This document shows positions 9,000 through 19,461 of a stretch of DNA of 64,000 nt, one piece after another; the stretch's first letter is position 1; each line of letters opens with the position of its first letter. The position numbers and the translations under genes are program-made. The notes beneath the pieces are model-generated. The model worked only from the letters and a program-made list of their open reading frames with translations. It had not been told where the DNA came from and ran no database searches. The stretch lies in contig NZ_CP058552.1 of the NCBI RefSeq assembly GCF_013401555.1, forward strand, positions 1,860,001 through 1,924,000. The letters run 5' to 3'. Source of the DNA: Paenibacillus sp. E222. Lineage in GTDB: Bacteria; Bacillota; Bacilli; Paenibacillales; Paenibacillaceae.

Positions 9000-10001
9000 C
9001 TATCCACCAATCTGGGACATGCGTCGTACCGTCGGTGTATGGCTTTGCATTTTCTGCTCCAGGGCCAGCGCCATTTCATGGTTCTTCGGTTTGGTGCCAA
9101 GTGCCTTAAGGAAGAGTGCCGCCATAGCATCGGGAGCATCTACGTAGCGGCGCACGTTGTATTCATCCGACCAGTACAGACAAGCTTTGATATGTCCGTC
9201 TGCTGTCAGGCGGAGACGGTTGCAGTTGTCACAGAAGTGATCACTGACCGGATGGATCAATCCGAATGTCCCTTGTGAACCGGCAATCTTCATGTTTCGT
9301 GATGGACCATTACCTGCAGGACCTGCCGTATTTTCCACCGTCCAGCCAGCCTCAGCACATACCTCCGTGACTGCCTCCAGCGGCAAATACGATTTGCGCC
9401 ATGAGTCCGAAGCCTGCCCAATCGGCATATATTCAATGAAGCGCACATGCAGTGGCTGATCTATGGTCATGGCAATGAAATCTTTGATCTCATCATCATT
9501 GATGCCCTTCATTAACACGACATTCAGCTTGATCGGAGCAAGTCCAACTGCCGTGGCGGCTTCAATGCCTTTCAGCACCTTGTTTACATCCCCGCCGCGA
9601 GTAATCATGGAGAAACGGCTCGCCTGCAGGGAATCCAGACTGATGTTAATTCGGTTCAGTCCAGCGTCTTTCAAGGCCTGAGCTTGTTTGTCCAGCAGCA
9701 ATGCATTGGTAGTTAACGCAATATCTTCAATCCCCTCAATGGCCGAGATCATACTTACGAGTTGATGCAGATCTTTCCGTACCAGAGGCTCGCCTCCGGT
9801 CAGTCGGACTTTCCGCATCCCCATTGGAGCCAGCACTTTGAGCACCTGGGCAATTTCCTCATAGCTCATAATTTGGTCATGCGGGGCAAATTCCATGCCT
9901 TCTTCGGGCATACAGTACACACAACGCAAATTACAGCGGTCCGTAACAGAAATACGGATGTAGTCATGTATTCTGCCAAAAGAATCCTGGAGCATTTCCA
10001 T
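9000..10001 (-). CDS. moaA: GTP 3',8-cyclase MoaA (molybdenum cofactor)
   Basis: A 333-aa radical-SAM enzyme that converts GTP to 3',8-cyclo-7,8-dihydro-GTP, the first step of molybdopterin synthesis, working with MoaC. The N-terminal cluster is C23-NLR-C27-VY-C30; the C-terminal substrate-binding cluster is CDNC followed 13 residues later by Cys. The protein ends in the double Gly (SQIGG) needed for activity in MoaA. The ATG at 10001 has AAAGGG eight bases upstream; an upstream in-frame GTG overlaps that site. No other moa genes are in the window, so it stands alone between two chemoreceptor genes. Confidence 0.96.
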   Translation of the reverse strand: MEMLQDSFGRIHDYIRISVTDRCNLRCVYCMPEEGMEFAPHDQIMSYEEIAQVLKVLAPMGMRKVRLTGGEPLVRKDLHQLVSMISAIEGIEDIALTTNALLLDKQAQALKDAGLNRINISLDSLQASRFSMITRGGDVNKVLKGIEAATAVGLAPIKLNVVLMKGINDDEIKDFIAMTIDQPLHVRFIEYMPIGQASDSWRKSYLPLEAVTEVCAEAGWTVENTAGPAGNGPSRNMKIAGSQGTFGLIHPVSDHFCDNCNRLRLTADGHIKACLYWSDEYNVRRYVDAPDAMAALFLKALGTKPKNHEMALALEQKMQSHTPTVRRMSQIGG

Positions 10002-10121
10002 GCAGACCACCCTTTCATTGAATCAGATTGGAAAGCTTCTATATGAAATGAACCGACAATGTACTAAACGAACAGTTGCATCAAATTTTAGCTATTTCTC
10101 CAATCCGCGTCAATGATAACG

Positions 10122-12344
10122 TCAGATAATCGCGTTTTTATCGGGATGGGTCAGTTGGAATTGCCCCACAAGCTGCTGCAAGAAGACCGTGATGGCTTCT
10201 ACATTGTGCGATGAATGCTGAACGTGCAGCATGTCGTTAATAAGCTCAACCATCTCGGCTTCCACCTCCGAAGACGTGGAACTGTTTTTGTGGCTGATGG
10301 CGGCGATATTCTCCATCAATACCACGACCTGATCTACAACCTGTGTTCTTTGGGGTTCTTCAGCCGTAGCACTTTGCAGTAACCGTGAAGCAGCCTGAAC
10401 AAGCGTGGTGCCTTCAGCCAGCACCTGATCGCCTTCCTTGATGGATTGCGAGGCTGCTCCTGCTGCTACAGATATATTATCCAGAATCTGATGAATATCT
10501 TCCGTGGAGGAACGAGATAATTCCGCAAGCTTGCGGATCTCACCAGCAACGACGGCAAATCCGCGTCCATGTTCGCCGACATGGGCTGCTTCAATGGAAG
10601 CATTCAGTGCAAGCAGGTTGGTCTGTGCCGAAATTTCATCAATGACAGCAAGTGCGCGGTAGATGTCCTGCATGGTCGCCATAAAGGATAAAATCGTATG
10701 GTTGGTGTCAGACACGGCTCCCGAGATCTGGGTCATTTTGTCTCCGATACGCTCCACTTCCTGACGGGCAACGTCAATCTGCTCTGTGGCAGACACTTCA
10801 AGCTGCTGTAGAGTGAGGCGCATTTCGTCGGCGGCTACTTTGGCCTGATCCAGGTCCTCTAGCTGCTTGCGTATCCCCTTGATCATGGAGCCAAGTTTGA
10901 GATTTACACGTTCGGTTGTACCCTGTGTAGTTTCCGTTGAGGCTCGCATCTGGTGCTGGTTGTTCATCACATCCACGGTGGCAAGCTGTACCTTGAGCAT
11001 GATTCCTTCCAGAGAGTCGATCATATTGTTGATCCATTTCGCCAGTTCACCTGATTCATCCTGGGCAAAAGCCGACGTGTCCAGACGCTGGGTCAGATCG
11101 CCTTTGCCTTCGGCGTTAATCCGAATAAATCGGCTAATGCGGCGCAAATCCTCATGGACCCGTTGAACATGTTTGCGTTGCAGTTGGTTTGCAGTCAGGA
11201 ATCCATAGATGATATTAAAGGCAGCGATGGCTGCTGCGCTCCATGCACTTCCAGTCAGCGCATATACAAGTGCCGCTCCTGCAATGCCTGACAACAGGAT
11301 GTACAAGCTGTGCTGCTTGAATTGGCGCCAGCCAATGCTGCGTATCCGATACACTTCCTCCAGATCGCCTTCACACATCATGCCCCACAGATCCGGACAG
11401 TGGGGAAGCTGGAACGTGATGCCTTTACCGATAACTGAAATATGACGATAATCCGAATAACCCGGAAATGCTACAAACAGATTGGAGCCATTGCGAATGG
11501 TATTCGCTACACCAGGATGAAGTTCGTTGGTGGAAGGATCGGTAAACATCAGTTCCAATTCGGTATGTTCTTTAACAGATACCACGCCCCATTCGGTGGT
11601 TACGCCGTCTTTCAGATTCTCCCCATGGGTGAATGTATGATCCTCGAAGCGGCTGCGGGACAGGGCAGTCCCGGGTTGAAGCGTGGGTCGCAGTCTCGAC
11701 TCAGCCATGAATAGATAATTATCCCCGGAATCGGGGTAGATGTGGCCTGATTCACGCTGGATAAGATCGCCCAAGACATCATTAGGCACGCGATTGCATA
11801 GGGAGCCGATGTAACGGCCGTTTTCCATGATCGGTACGATAAACATCAGGGTTACATCATCGTGAAACGTGGAAGAACGTGGTCCAATTTCTAGTGTGAG
11901 CGGATCAGAATAAGGTCCAAACAGGCACTTTTGTCCGTTGATATCCGCTTGGGTATACCTCAGTCCTGGCCCAATCAAAGCATTTCCATCTTCGTAGACT
12001 TGTCCAATATGTTTCTTATATGTAGAAAATACAACCTGGTTTTGCTCGTTCAGCATAAAAAGCTCAGTACTATCAGTAGCGCGTGCATAACTTGCTGCGA
12101 ACCATACCTCCAATCCGTGTACATCTTCCGTGCCTTGCAACATACCTTGCGGATGAACAGCTCGTACCTGCTGAAGCAATCGATCCAGATGATTCCACTG
12201 CTCCTCAGCCCAATCCATCAAGAGCTGCCGCCGGGTCTCGGCGATGCCCTCAAAGATTTCCTCTACGTCTTGCTTCATACTTGCATTCAACCGATACGAC
12301 CGCCACAGCGGCCACCCTTTTCTCCATCCCAGCCAATCAAACAT
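10122..12344 (-). CDS. Large methyl-accepting chemotaxis protein with an internal membrane hairpin
   Basis: About 740 aa. Unlike classical receptors there is no N-terminal membrane helix: residues 1-340 look like a soluble sensor region with a Cache-like segment ([36 protein letters not shown]). Two adjacent hydrophobic segments follow at about 345-392, then a HAMP-like helix, a coiled coil, and the signalling tip [21 protein letters not shown] near 600. The signalling region is therefore cytoplasmic, and the sensor would also be cytoplasmic with a short membrane hairpin. I prefer ATG 12344, with GGGGTGG upstream, over GTG 12353. The ligand is unknown. Confidence 0.88.
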   Translation of the reverse strand: MFDWLGWRKGWPLWRSYRLNASMKQDVEEIFEGIAETRRQLLMDWAEEQWNHLDRLLQQVRAVHPQGMLQGTEDVHGLEVWFAASYARATDSTELFMLNEQNQVVFSTYKKHIGQVYEDGNALIGPGLRYTQADINGQKCLFGPYSDPLTLEIGPRSSTFHDDVTLMFIVPIMENGRYIGSLCNRVPNDVLGDLIQRESGHIYPDSGDNYLFMAESRLRPTLQPGTALSRSRFEDHTFTHGENLKDGVTTEWGVVSVKEHTELELMFTDPSTNELHPGVANTIRNGSNLFVAFPGYSDYRHISVIGKGITFQLPHCPDLWGMMCEGDLEEVYRIRSIGWRQFKQHSLYILLSGIAGAALVYALTGSAWSAAAIAAFNIIYGFLTANQLQRKHVQRVHEDLRRISRFIRINAEGKGDLTQRLDTSAFAQDESGELAKWINNMIDSLEGIMLKVQLATVDVMNNQHQMRASTETTQGTTERVNLKLGSMIKGIRKQLEDLDQAKVAADEMRLTLQQLEVSATEQIDVARQEVERIGDKMTQISGAVSDTNHTILSFMATMQDIYRALAVIDEISAQTNLLALNASIEAAHVGEHGRGFAVVAGEIRKLAELSRSSTEDIHQILDNISVAAGAASQSIKEGDQVLAEGTTLVQAASRLLQSATAEEPQRTQVVDQVVVLMENIAAISHKNSSTSSEVEAEMVELINDMLHVQHSSHNVEAITVFLQQLVGQFQLTHPDKNAII

Positions 12345-12887
12345 ACGGACCACCCCGATTTCTGATTTTGAAAATCCTTTGCGAGACTGTTCGGAAACGC
12401 GATTATCCAGCCACTATGGGTGGTGGAAGGGAATCAATGACACCGCCTTCATGATCCCGGAACCAGACACCGTATCGGGGCGAGAGTTCACGTCCTTCTA
12501 TATGAGCATTTTGTAAAATGCTGTTATCAATGTTTATACAAGAAAATCAACAAGAATACGAGGGTATATGTCATATTTTCCGAATATTTATTCAATAAAT
12601 ACAAATGATTATCCGCCTTTATTGAACATGACAAGAATTCTGTGTGAGTGAAGCAGATGTAAGATAACATACACGAAAATTAACATGCTTAGGACTGAGA
12701 ATCGATATCATTTTACACTGTGTAACATGAACAGGCCCATACTCAAAACAGTCTGTATAATGTAATCCCTGCCCAAAGATATATAGTATTACCTAACAAG
12801 CAAAACCTGTTACGTTCGTGTATATAAACCTTCCATTCAGCCTTGGTGTGAAAAGATTGCGAGCTTCCCGCGAAAAGGAGAATGCCC
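12345..12887. other. Divergent intergenic region upstream of the pyrimidine locus
   Basis: No gene is supported. The strand is AT-rich from 12500 on and carries a 17-base palindrome, TATTTATTCAATAAATA, at 12585-12601, and a TATAAT at 12756-12761 that may be the -10 of the ABC operon though no good -35 is seen. I looked for a thiamine riboswitch because of the transporter family and found none. Confidence 0.55.
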
Positions 12888-13703
12888 ATGTCCTCAATCA
12901 TCGTCCCCGACACCTGCCATATTGAGCTGGATCACGTGTCCGTTGTATTTGGCAGTGGAGCACAACAAGTTACCGCCCTGTCTGACGTTTCGTTTCAAAT
13001 CCATTCCAATGAATTTGTCTCTCTGCTTGGCCCCTCGGGGTGTGGCAAGTCTACACTGCTTCGACTTGTAGCCGATTTGCTCCAGCCAACGACAGGCAGC
13101 ATCCAGGTTGCCGGGGAAGAACCGGAGCGGGCGCGGTTGCAGCGCCAGTTCGGTATTGTCTTTCAGACGCCAGCTCTGTTCGATTGGCGCACGGTACGTC
13201 ACAATGTGGAGCTTCCCCTGGAGCTGCTCGGCACAAGCCGGAAGGAGTGCCGCCGCTTGAGTGGTGAACTGCTTGAAATGGTCGGGCTGACCCGCTTCGC
13301 TGACCATTATCCATGGCAGCTCAGTGGGGGCATGCAGCAGCGTGTTTCCATCGCACGGGCACTGGCGCTTGATCCGCCATTGCTGCTTATGGATGAACCT
13401 TTCTCCGCACTGGATGAATTCACGAAGGAGAAGCTGCAACTGGAGCTGCTTGATATTAAGCGATCTACAGGCAAGACATTCCTTTTTGTTACACACAGTA
13501 TCCCCGAAGCCGTATTTCTATCTGACCGCATCATCGTCCTCTCCGCACACCCTGGTCAGGTGCACTCCATTCATTCCGTTAACCTGCCAGCCGAGCGGGA
13601 TCGAGAGCTGAGGGAAACCGAAGCCTTTTACCGCATGATGACCACCATCCGCAATTGTTTCTATGAGGAGCGTGATCCAATCCATGTTCCTGCACACCAA
13701 TAA
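12888..13703 (+). CDS. ABC transporter ATPase (SsuB/TauB/ThiZ type)
   Basis: A 271-aa nucleotide-binding subunit with Walker A GPSGCGKST, Q-loop region, signature LSGGMQQR, Walker B LLLMDEPFSALD and the H-loop THSIPEA. This subfamily energises importers with NMT1/THI5- or sulfonate-type binding proteins, and such a lipoprotein is encoded three genes on. AAAGGAG is seven bases before the ATG at 12888; the ATG at 12882 is too close to it. The stop lies inside the start region of the next gene. Substrate is most likely a pyrimidine or hydantoin, judged from the downstream catabolic genes. Confidence 0.92.
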   Translation: MSSIIVPDTCHIELDHVSVVFGSGAQQVTALSDVSFQIHSNEFVSLLGPSGCGKSTLLRLVADLLQPTTGSIQVAGEEPERARLQRQFGIVFQTPALFDWRTVRHNVELPLELLGTSRKECRRLSGELLEMVGLTRFADHYPWQLSGGMQQRVSIARALALDPPLLLMDEPFSALDEFTKEKLQLELLDIKRSTGKTFLFVTHSIPEAVFLSDRIIVLSAHPGQVHSIHSVNLPAERDRELRETEAFYRMMTTIRNCFYEERDPIHVPAHQ

Positions 13704-14496
13704 GCTGGGTTTTCGCTCATGGGTAGTGATCTGGATTTTGTCCGTATTGCTGCTGTGGGAAGGTATCGCCTGGATTCTCCACTTGTTCTTGTCATCCCAG
13801 CAGGCAGCATCCCGTCTTCCTTATCTGCACGAGGTTCTCGCAGCCCTGTTTCGTTACTCAGGCACATTGGCTGAACAGGGGGCCGTAACGTTTGGGAATG
13901 CAGCAATTGGTTTTGCCGGTGGAACTGTGTTAGGTCTGCTTCTGGCCCTGCTCATGAGTGTGGCGGTTTGGGTGGAACGTACCTTATCCCCGTATGTCAT
14001 CTCTTCCCAGATGGTTCCCGTAATCGGTCTTGCGCCCATTGTCTATGGCATTATCCATAACGCCGAGTGGGCCCGAATTATAATGGCGGCTTACGTTACG
14101 TTCTTCCCGATTATCATCCACACACTCAAAGGATTAAAAAGTGCAGCGCCGGAGCATCTGGAGCTTATGCGTTCCTGTGGAGCTTCCCTGCCTGCGCGTT
14201 ATATCAAATGTCTGCTGCCTTCTGCGCTGCCGGGTCTGTTTTCGGGTATGAAAATAGCTGCTCCACTCGCAGTCACCTCTTCCATTGTGGTGGAGCTGAT
14301 GGGAGCCCCGGATGGACTTGGTGTACTAATGGTCAGTTCCTTGTATTACGGCAGTGCCCAAATCGGCATGTTCTGGGCAACCATCATGCTCAGCATTGGC
14401 ATTGGACTTATCTCGTACCTTGCCATCAGCCTCGCTGAGCGCTGGCTAACCCCATGGCAGCCCGAATTTAGGGCCAAGGGAGGGCGTGCTGCATGA
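13684..14496 (+). CDS. ABC transporter permease (SsuC/ThiX type), first subunit
   Basis: A 270-aa permease with about six membrane helices and the EAA-type loop EHLELMRSCGASLPARYIKCLLP near residue 160. It overlaps the ATPase gene by about 20 bases. ATG 13684 is chosen because GAGGAG lies upstream, although the 13-base spacing is long; ATG 13663 is the alternative. It pairs with the following permease to form a heteromeric channel. Confidence 0.9.
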   Translation: MFLHTNKLGFRSWVVIWILSVLLLWEGIAWILHLFLSSQQAASRLPYLHEVLAALFRYSGTLAEQGAVTFGNAAIGFAGGTVLGLLLALLMSVAVWVERTLSPYVISSQMVPVIGLAPIVYGIIHNAEWARIIMAAYVTFFPIIIHTLKGLKSAAPEHLELMRSCGASLPARYIKCLLPSALPGLFSGMKIAAPLAVTSSIVVELMGAPDGLGVLMVSSLYYGSAQIGMFWATIMLSIGIGLISYLAISLAERWLTPWQPEFRAKGGRAA

Positions 14497-15443
14497 TGAA
14501 TGAACGTGTGATGGTAAGTCGCAAAGGTGAGGAGGGTGCGACTGTCTCTGTCTCTGGCACGGCCTCCATGGGGGAGTCTATCGCGGATTCGGTTAGGGTA
14601 CCATCTCCTTCAAGTGCGGATATCGATGGACATCAGGGACAAGCCGCACAGAGGCCGCTGGGCAGTAGTGTTCGCAAAAGATCAATTGGATTGCGCCTAT
14701 TGCCGTGGCTTGCAGGAGCCTTATTTCTAACCCTGTGGCAGCTTCGATTGTTCCATCAGTTATTCTCGCTTGAAAGTTACCAATTGCCTGTTCCGTCAGC
14801 GATTGCAGCGTCCATCAGGGAAAATGCAGAGATGCTTTTCCGATATGCGATGTACAGCGGAACCGAGATGCTGGGTGGATTTCTGCTCGGCTCCTTGCTG
14901 GGAGCCTTGGCCGCTGCGGGTGCATCCTTCTTTCCGACGAGCGGCAGGGCGGCGGTTGCCGTGATGTCAGCACTGAATGCCGTTCCGATTGTTGCGCTGG
15001 CCCCGATTATGAACAACTGGTTCGGGGACGGGATATGGTCCCGTATCGCCGTTGTAGCTGTAATTACGATGGCTGCTATGGCTGTGAGTTTATTCAAGGG
15101 ATTAACCTCCATTCAGCCGCAATACAGTGATCTGATGGGTGGTCTTGCTGCCAGCAGGATGCAGGTTTTCGTGAAGCTGCGCTGGCCACATGCGCTGCCT
15201 TCCCTCTTCGCGGGTCTGAAAATTAATATGTCGACCAGCATTATTGGCGCCATTGTGGGTGAATTTTTCATCGCCTCCCAGGGGCTGGGATACTTGCTCT
15301 CGGATCAGATCCGACTGGCAAACATGCCACTTGCCTGGTCCTGTATTGTTATCGCCGCCGCGCTCGGTATTGTGTTGTATGAAGCCGTCGTTCTGGCCGA
15401 AAAACGGCTGACCCCGTGGAATCGTGCACATACAGACCCGTAA
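14493..15443 (+). CDS. ABC transporter permease (SsuC/ThiX type), second subunit
   Basis: A 316-aa permease whose start overlaps the previous stop (ATGATGA), with AGGGAGGG upstream. Residues 1-65 are a hydrophilic, Ser/Arg-rich extension unusual for the family; the membrane part starts near residue 70. The EAA-like loop lies near 205 (SDLMGGLAASRMQVFVKLRWP). Two different permease genes in one importer are also seen in riboflavin- and pyrimidine-type uptake systems of this class. Confidence 0.9.
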   Translation: MMNERVMVSRKGEEGATVSVSGTASMGESIADSVRVPSPSSADIDGHQGQAAQRPLGSSVRKRSIGLRLLPWLAGALFLTLWQLRLFHQLFSLESYQLPVPSAIAASIRENAEMLFRYAMYSGTEMLGGFLLGSLLGALAAAGASFFPTSGRAAVAVMSALNAVPIVALAPIMNNWFGDGIWSRIAVVAVITMAAMAVSLFKGLTSIQPQYSDLMGGLAASRMQVFVKLRWPHALPSLFAGLKINMSTSIIGAIVGEFFIASQGLGYLLSDQIRLANMPLAWSCIVIAAALGIVLYEAVVLAEKRLTPWNRAHTDP

Positions 15444-15482
15444 GCTCATCAAGGTGCCAACCTTCCACAGATCGATTGACTC

Positions 15483-15499
15483 GTGAAGCAGCGCTTCAC
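15483..15499 (+). repeat. Small hairpin before the binding-protein gene
   Basis: GTGAAGC and GCTTCAC flank the triloop AGC. It sits in the only sizeable gap within the transporter genes (about 100 bases) and could set the relative expression of the binding protein, which importers need in excess. No T-run follows. Confidence 0.35.
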
Positions 15500-15545
15500 A
15501 GTACCTGATTGAAAATCCTTATATAAACAGGGGGTTGTTCTGTAT

Positions 15546-16619
15546 ATGTACAAAACGTTAAAACCGGGTTTTCTGGTGTGGGTACTGTTGGTCGTTGCGA
15601 TGCTGGGAGCGTGCTCCGCAAAATCAGAGCCTGTCACTCCTGCTGCTGCCAGCTCGGAGGGAGCGGGAGGGTCAGATCAGCCCTTAACCAAAGTGAAAAT
15701 TCAGCTTAAATGGGTACCGCAGGCTCAGTTCGCCGGGATATACGCCGCTAAGGAGAAAGGTTTTTTTGCAGATGAAGGTATTGATGCCGAGATTATTCCG
15801 GGTGGCCCGGATATCGTGATCGAACAGCAGGTGGTCAACGGCGCAGCCGATGTGGGCATCACCGGGGTGGACAGTTTGCTGGTCAGCCGGGATAACGGTC
15901 TTCCGCTCGTCTCCCTCGCCCAGATTTCGCAGAAGAGCAGTTATCGATTGATTGCCAAGAAGTCCGCAGGTATTACCGATCCCGCCCAGATGAAAGGCAA
16001 GAAAGTGAGCACATGGTTTGGCAGCCAGCAGTTTCAGGTTCTCGCTTTTATGGAGAAGAACGGCCTTGATCCCAAGAAGGATATTGAACTGGTGAAACAG
16101 GGCTTCACGATGGATCAGTTCTTCAACGATCAGGTGGATGTTGCCACGGCGACAATCTATAACGAATATCACGTGGTACTGGAAAGTGGGACGAAGGAGT
16201 CCGACCTGGATGTATTCAACATTGAGGATGCCGGGGTAGGCATGCTGGAGGATACGCTGATCGCCAAGAAGGATTGGGTGGACAGTAATAAAGAGCTCGC
16301 GGTGAAAGTGACCCGTGCCGTTCTGAAAGGCTGGAACTACGCTATCGACAATCAGAATGAAACGGTGGATATCGTCATGAAGAACGTAACCGACGGCAGC
16401 ACGACCCGTGAACATCAGGTGACCATGCTCGAAGAGATTGCGAAGCTGATTCGACCGGAAGGATTTACGGAGAAACAGGTGGGCAGTTTCGTGGATGAGT
16501 CTTTTACCCGGACTGCGGATATTGCCCTGAAGTATGGCCTGATCAAGAAAGCCGCTAATCTGGACGAAGCATTGGAGAAAAGCATCTATGAAGAAGCGGT
16601 GAAGGATGTGACGAACTAA
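15546..16619 (+). CDS. ABC transporter solute-binding lipoprotein, NMT1/THI5-like
   Basis: A 357-aa lipoprotein: signal peptide with lipobox MLGAC (Cys23), then the NMT1/THI5-like fold with the hallmark KWVPQAQFAGIYAAKEKGFF near residue 55. Proteins of this group bind pyrimidine-like compounds (thiamine precursors, pyrimidines, riboflavin). With a dihydropyrimidine degradation operon directly downstream, uptake of uracil, thymine, dihydropyrimidines or hydantoins is the best guess. The motif is seen; the substrate is inferred. Confidence 0.9.
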   Translation: MYKTLKPGFLVWVLLVVAMLGACSAKSEPVTPAAASSEGAGGSDQPLTKVKIQLKWVPQAQFAGIYAAKEKGFFADEGIDAEIIPGGPDIVIEQQVVNGAADVGITGVDSLLVSRDNGLPLVSLAQISQKSSYRLIAKKSAGITDPAQMKGKKVSTWFGSQQFQVLAFMEKNGLDPKKDIELVKQGFTMDQFFNDQVDVATATIYNEYHVVLESGTKESDLDVFNIEDAGVGMLEDTLIAKKDWVDSNKELAVKVTRAVLKGWNYAIDNQNETVDIVMKNVTDGSTTREHQVTMLEEIAKLIRPEGFTEKQVGSFVDESFTRTADIALKYGLIKKAANLDEALEKSIYEEAVKDVTN

Positions 16620-16706
16620 ATAAGTGTGGAGCGTTCGGAAGATGGTACTGCAATCGAAGTGTTCAATTGTAAAGTCTTAGGTTCAGCTTGGAGAGGAGGA
16701 TGACGA

Positions 16707-18080
16707 ATGAGCTCAGTGGATCAGCAACCCCAGCCTTTTGGTGGTACGAAGGAAGAGTGGCTGGAGAAGGATCGCAAATATGTGTGGCATCACATCTCGC
16801 CTCATAACGATCATCCGATGATTGCCGTAAGCGGGGAGGGCAGCTGGATCACGGATCAGGATGGCACACGGTATCTGGATGCGATGTCGGGACTGTGGTG
16901 TGTGAACGTCGGGCATGGACGCGAGGAAATTGCCCAAAGTGCCTATGAGCAGATGAAAGCTCTTGCGTACGTGCCCATGACCCAGAGTCATGAGCCGGCG
17001 ATTCTGCTGGCAGAGAAGCTGAATGACTGGCTGGAGGGGGAATATCGCATTTTCTTCTCCAATTCAGGTTCGGATGCCAATGAAGTGGCGTTCAAAATAG
17101 CCCGTCAGTTTCATCACCAGAATGGTGAGCCCACTCGTCACAAATTCATCTCCCGTCACCGTGCCTATCACGGCAACTCCATGGGCGCACTGGGCGCTAC
17201 CGGGCAAGCCGCCCGCAAAATCAAATACGAGCCGCTGGGCGTAGGCTTCTCTCATGTACCGCCTCCTTATTGCTACCGCTGTCCATTTGGACGAAACAAG
17301 GATGGATGCGGATTGGAATGCGCCACCATCTATGAGGAGGTTATTCGCTGGGAAGGGCCGGAGACGGTAGCTGCGGTCATTATGGAACCGGTCATTACAG
17401 GGGGCGGCATGATTGTCCCGCCTCCGGATTACATGCGCACTGTACAGGAGATTTGTCAGCGCTATGGTGTGCTGTTGATTGTGGATGAGGTCATTTGCGG
17501 GTTTGGTCGCTCCGGGCAAAAATTCGGTCATCAGAATTATGGCGTGCAGCCCGATATCGTCACGATGGCAAAGGGCATGACGAGTGCGTACGCTCCACTA
17601 TCGGCGACAGCCGTTCGAGCGGATCTGTATGACACGTTCAGAGAACCCGGAACCGATTCACACTTTCGTCATGTGAATACGTTCGGGGGCAATCCTGTAT
17701 CCTGCCGTGTGGCACTGGCGAATCTCGAAATTCTGGAACGAGAGAATCTGGTCAGCCGTGCCGATGAACTTGGATACCTGCTTCGGGATAAGCTGGAGCC
17801 GCTGCTGGAGCTATCGGTGGTTGGAGATATCCGCACATTTGGCTTCGCCTGCGGGGTGGAGCTGATTGAAGCCGATGGTTCGCCTGCTCATGCGGATAAG
17901 GTCATGAACGTGCTGGCAAGCTGCAAAAAGGACGGCATCCTGATTGGCAAGAACGGCGATACGGTGCCGGGATTTGCGAATATTTTGACCATCTCTCCGC
18001 CGTTTGTCACCACTGAGGAGGAATTGGACCTGATCGCTGGCAGTTTGCTGGCTGCACTACGCAGTCTGGATGCAGGGTAG
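16707..18080 (+). CDS. Class III omega-aminotransferase (beta-alanine:pyruvate type)
   Basis: A 457-aa PLP enzyme. The Schiff-base lysine is K289 in MAKGMTSAY, and LLIVDEVICGFGR carries the Asp that contacts the pyridine nitrogen. GGAGG upstream of the ATG fixes the start. In reductive pyrimidine breakdown the end product beta-alanine (or beta-aminoisobutyrate) must be deaminated, and an omega-amino-acid aminotransferase of this family does this, giving malonate semialdehyde. Its place at the head of the enzyme genes supports that job; a hydantoin pathway would need it less. Confidence 0.9.
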   Translation: MSSVDQQPQPFGGTKEEWLEKDRKYVWHHISPHNDHPMIAVSGEGSWITDQDGTRYLDAMSGLWCVNVGHGREEIAQSAYEQMKALAYVPMTQSHEPAILLAEKLNDWLEGEYRIFFSNSGSDANEVAFKIARQFHHQNGEPTRHKFISRHRAYHGNSMGALGATGQAARKIKYEPLGVGFSHVPPPYCYRCPFGRNKDGCGLECATIYEEVIRWEGPETVAAVIMEPVITGGGMIVPPPDYMRTVQEICQRYGVLLIVDEVICGFGRSGQKFGHQNYGVQPDIVTMAKGMTSAYAPLSATAVRADLYDTFREPGTDSHFRHVNTFGGNPVSCRVALANLEILERENLVSRADELGYLLRDKLEPLLELSVVGDIRTFGFACGVELIEADGSPAHADKVMNVLASCKKDGILIGKNGDTVPGFANILTISPPFVTTEEELDLIAGSLLAALRSLDAG

Positions 18081-18159
18081 TGAGGGTGTCGAAGCGGAAA
18101 TTCAGGTGGGATTTCTATATATATCGTGATTTTGAATAGGCATAAGGAGGCGATGGAGG

Positions 18160-19434
18160 ATGCAGACCACCACCGGCAAAATTATTAATCAGCTGCGTCT
18201 GGATGATCGAATTGAACAGCTGTCCCGTATTGGCCGAATAGTGGAGACGGGTGTCTGTCGACTAGCCTTAACTCCGGAAGATATGGAGGGCATTATCCAG
18301 GTTCGTCTATGGATGGAAGAGGCCGGACTTGTGACTCGGCTTGATCCGTTTGGCAATCTGATTGGACGTCTTGAGGGTACAGATTCGTCCCTGCCGATCC
18401 TCATGATCGGTTCGCATATCGATTCCCAGCCGTATGGCGGTCGGTATGATGGGGCCATCGGCGTCCTTGGCGCGCTGGAAGCTGTGCAGTGTCTGATGGA
18501 ACAAGGCATTCGCCCAAGGATGCCGATTGAAGTCATTGCTTTTTGTGATGAAGAGGGGTCGCGTTTCAATAAAGGATTATTTGGCTCACGTGGCATAACG
18601 GGACAGCTGGAAGAGGGAGAATTGGAGCGGGAGGACAAAAATGGGGTGACCCGACGAGAGGCATTGGAGGCCTTGGAGGCCTTTGGGTGTGAACCAGAAC
18701 AATTTACAGAAGCGATCTATCCGGCAGGTTCCATCGGCAGTTATCTGGAGCTGCATATTGAGCAAGGACCTGTTCTCGAATCGCTGGCCGCTCCGGTAGG
18801 TCTGGTGACTGGCATCTCGGGCCCGCTGTGGCTCACGGTGACCATGAAAGGCATGGCAGGGCATGCCGGGTCTGTACCGATGGGGATGCGTCATGATGCG
18901 CTGGTGGGCAGCGCCAAGGTCATTGCGGCTTTTGACGATATGGTCAGAGAAGAACCGGAAGCTCCGACAGTAGGGACCGTGGGGAGCCTCCGTGTCTTCC
19001 CGGACTCACGCAACATCATTGCTGAGCAGGTCAGCTTTACGGTTGATTTGCGAGATATGGAGATGGAGCGCAGAAATCGGCTTGAAGGAAGGTTAATGAG
19101 CCTCTTGGATGACGTCAGCTCGCAATACGGCCTGACCTACTCCTTGACCGAAGATACCAACAGCGAGCCGCGATATTGTGCAGAACGGATCAAGAATGCC
19201 ATTCGCTCGTCTGCCGAAGAGATCGGCCTGCCTTTACCGGAATTGATGAGTGGACCGTTCCATGATGCGTTGGCCCTTTCTTACGTGTGTGACTATGGCA
19301 TGATCTTTGTTCGCAGCAAGGATGGGGTCAGCCATCATCCAAGTGAGTATTCTTCGCCCGAGGACATTGCTCTCGGTACAGAAGTGCTGTACCGCACGAT
19401 CAGGCAGATGTGCAGCCCGGAAATTGGCGAATAA
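18160..19434 (+). CDS. M20-family N-carbamoyl amino acid hydrolase (hydantoinase/carbamoylase)
   Basis: A 424-aa metal-dependent amidohydrolase of the allantoate amidohydrolase, N-carbamoyl-L-amino acid hydrolase and beta-ureidopropionase group. Metal ligands are seen in IGSHIDSQPYGGRYDG and in AFCDEEGSRF, with an HIEQGPVLE motif near 205 and a C-terminal SHHPSEYSSPED. AAGGAGG nine bases upstream supports the ATG. It would hydrolyse N-carbamoyl-beta-alanine to beta-alanine, ammonia and CO2. A second, unrelated enzyme for the same bond follows, so the two may differ in substrate. Confidence 0.9.
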   Translation: MQTTTGKIINQLRLDDRIEQLSRIGRIVETGVCRLALTPEDMEGIIQVRLWMEEAGLVTRLDPFGNLIGRLEGTDSSLPILMIGSHIDSQPYGGRYDGAIGVLGALEAVQCLMEQGIRPRMPIEVIAFCDEEGSRFNKGLFGSRGITGQLEEGELEREDKNGVTRREALEALEAFGCEPEQFTEAIYPAGSIGSYLELHIEQGPVLESLAAPVGLVTGISGPLWLTVTMKGMAGHAGSVPMGMRHDALVGSAKVIAAFDDMVREEPEAPTVGTVGSLRVFPDSRNIIAEQVSFTVDLRDMEMERRNRLEGRLMSLLDDVSSQYGLTYSLTEDTNSEPRYCAERIKNAIRSSAEEIGLPLPELMSGPFHDALALSYVCDYGMIFVRSKDGVSHHPSEYSSPEDIALGTEVLYRTIRQMCSPEIGE

Positions 19435-19461
19435 CGAGGGGAACATACAGGAGGGAGGACG

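Noticed and set aside
12345..12887. Thiamine (TPP) riboswitch expected for an NMT1/THI5-type transporter
   Set aside because: No CUGAGA/ACCUGA-type core is visible, and the downstream genes indicate pyrimidine catabolism instead.
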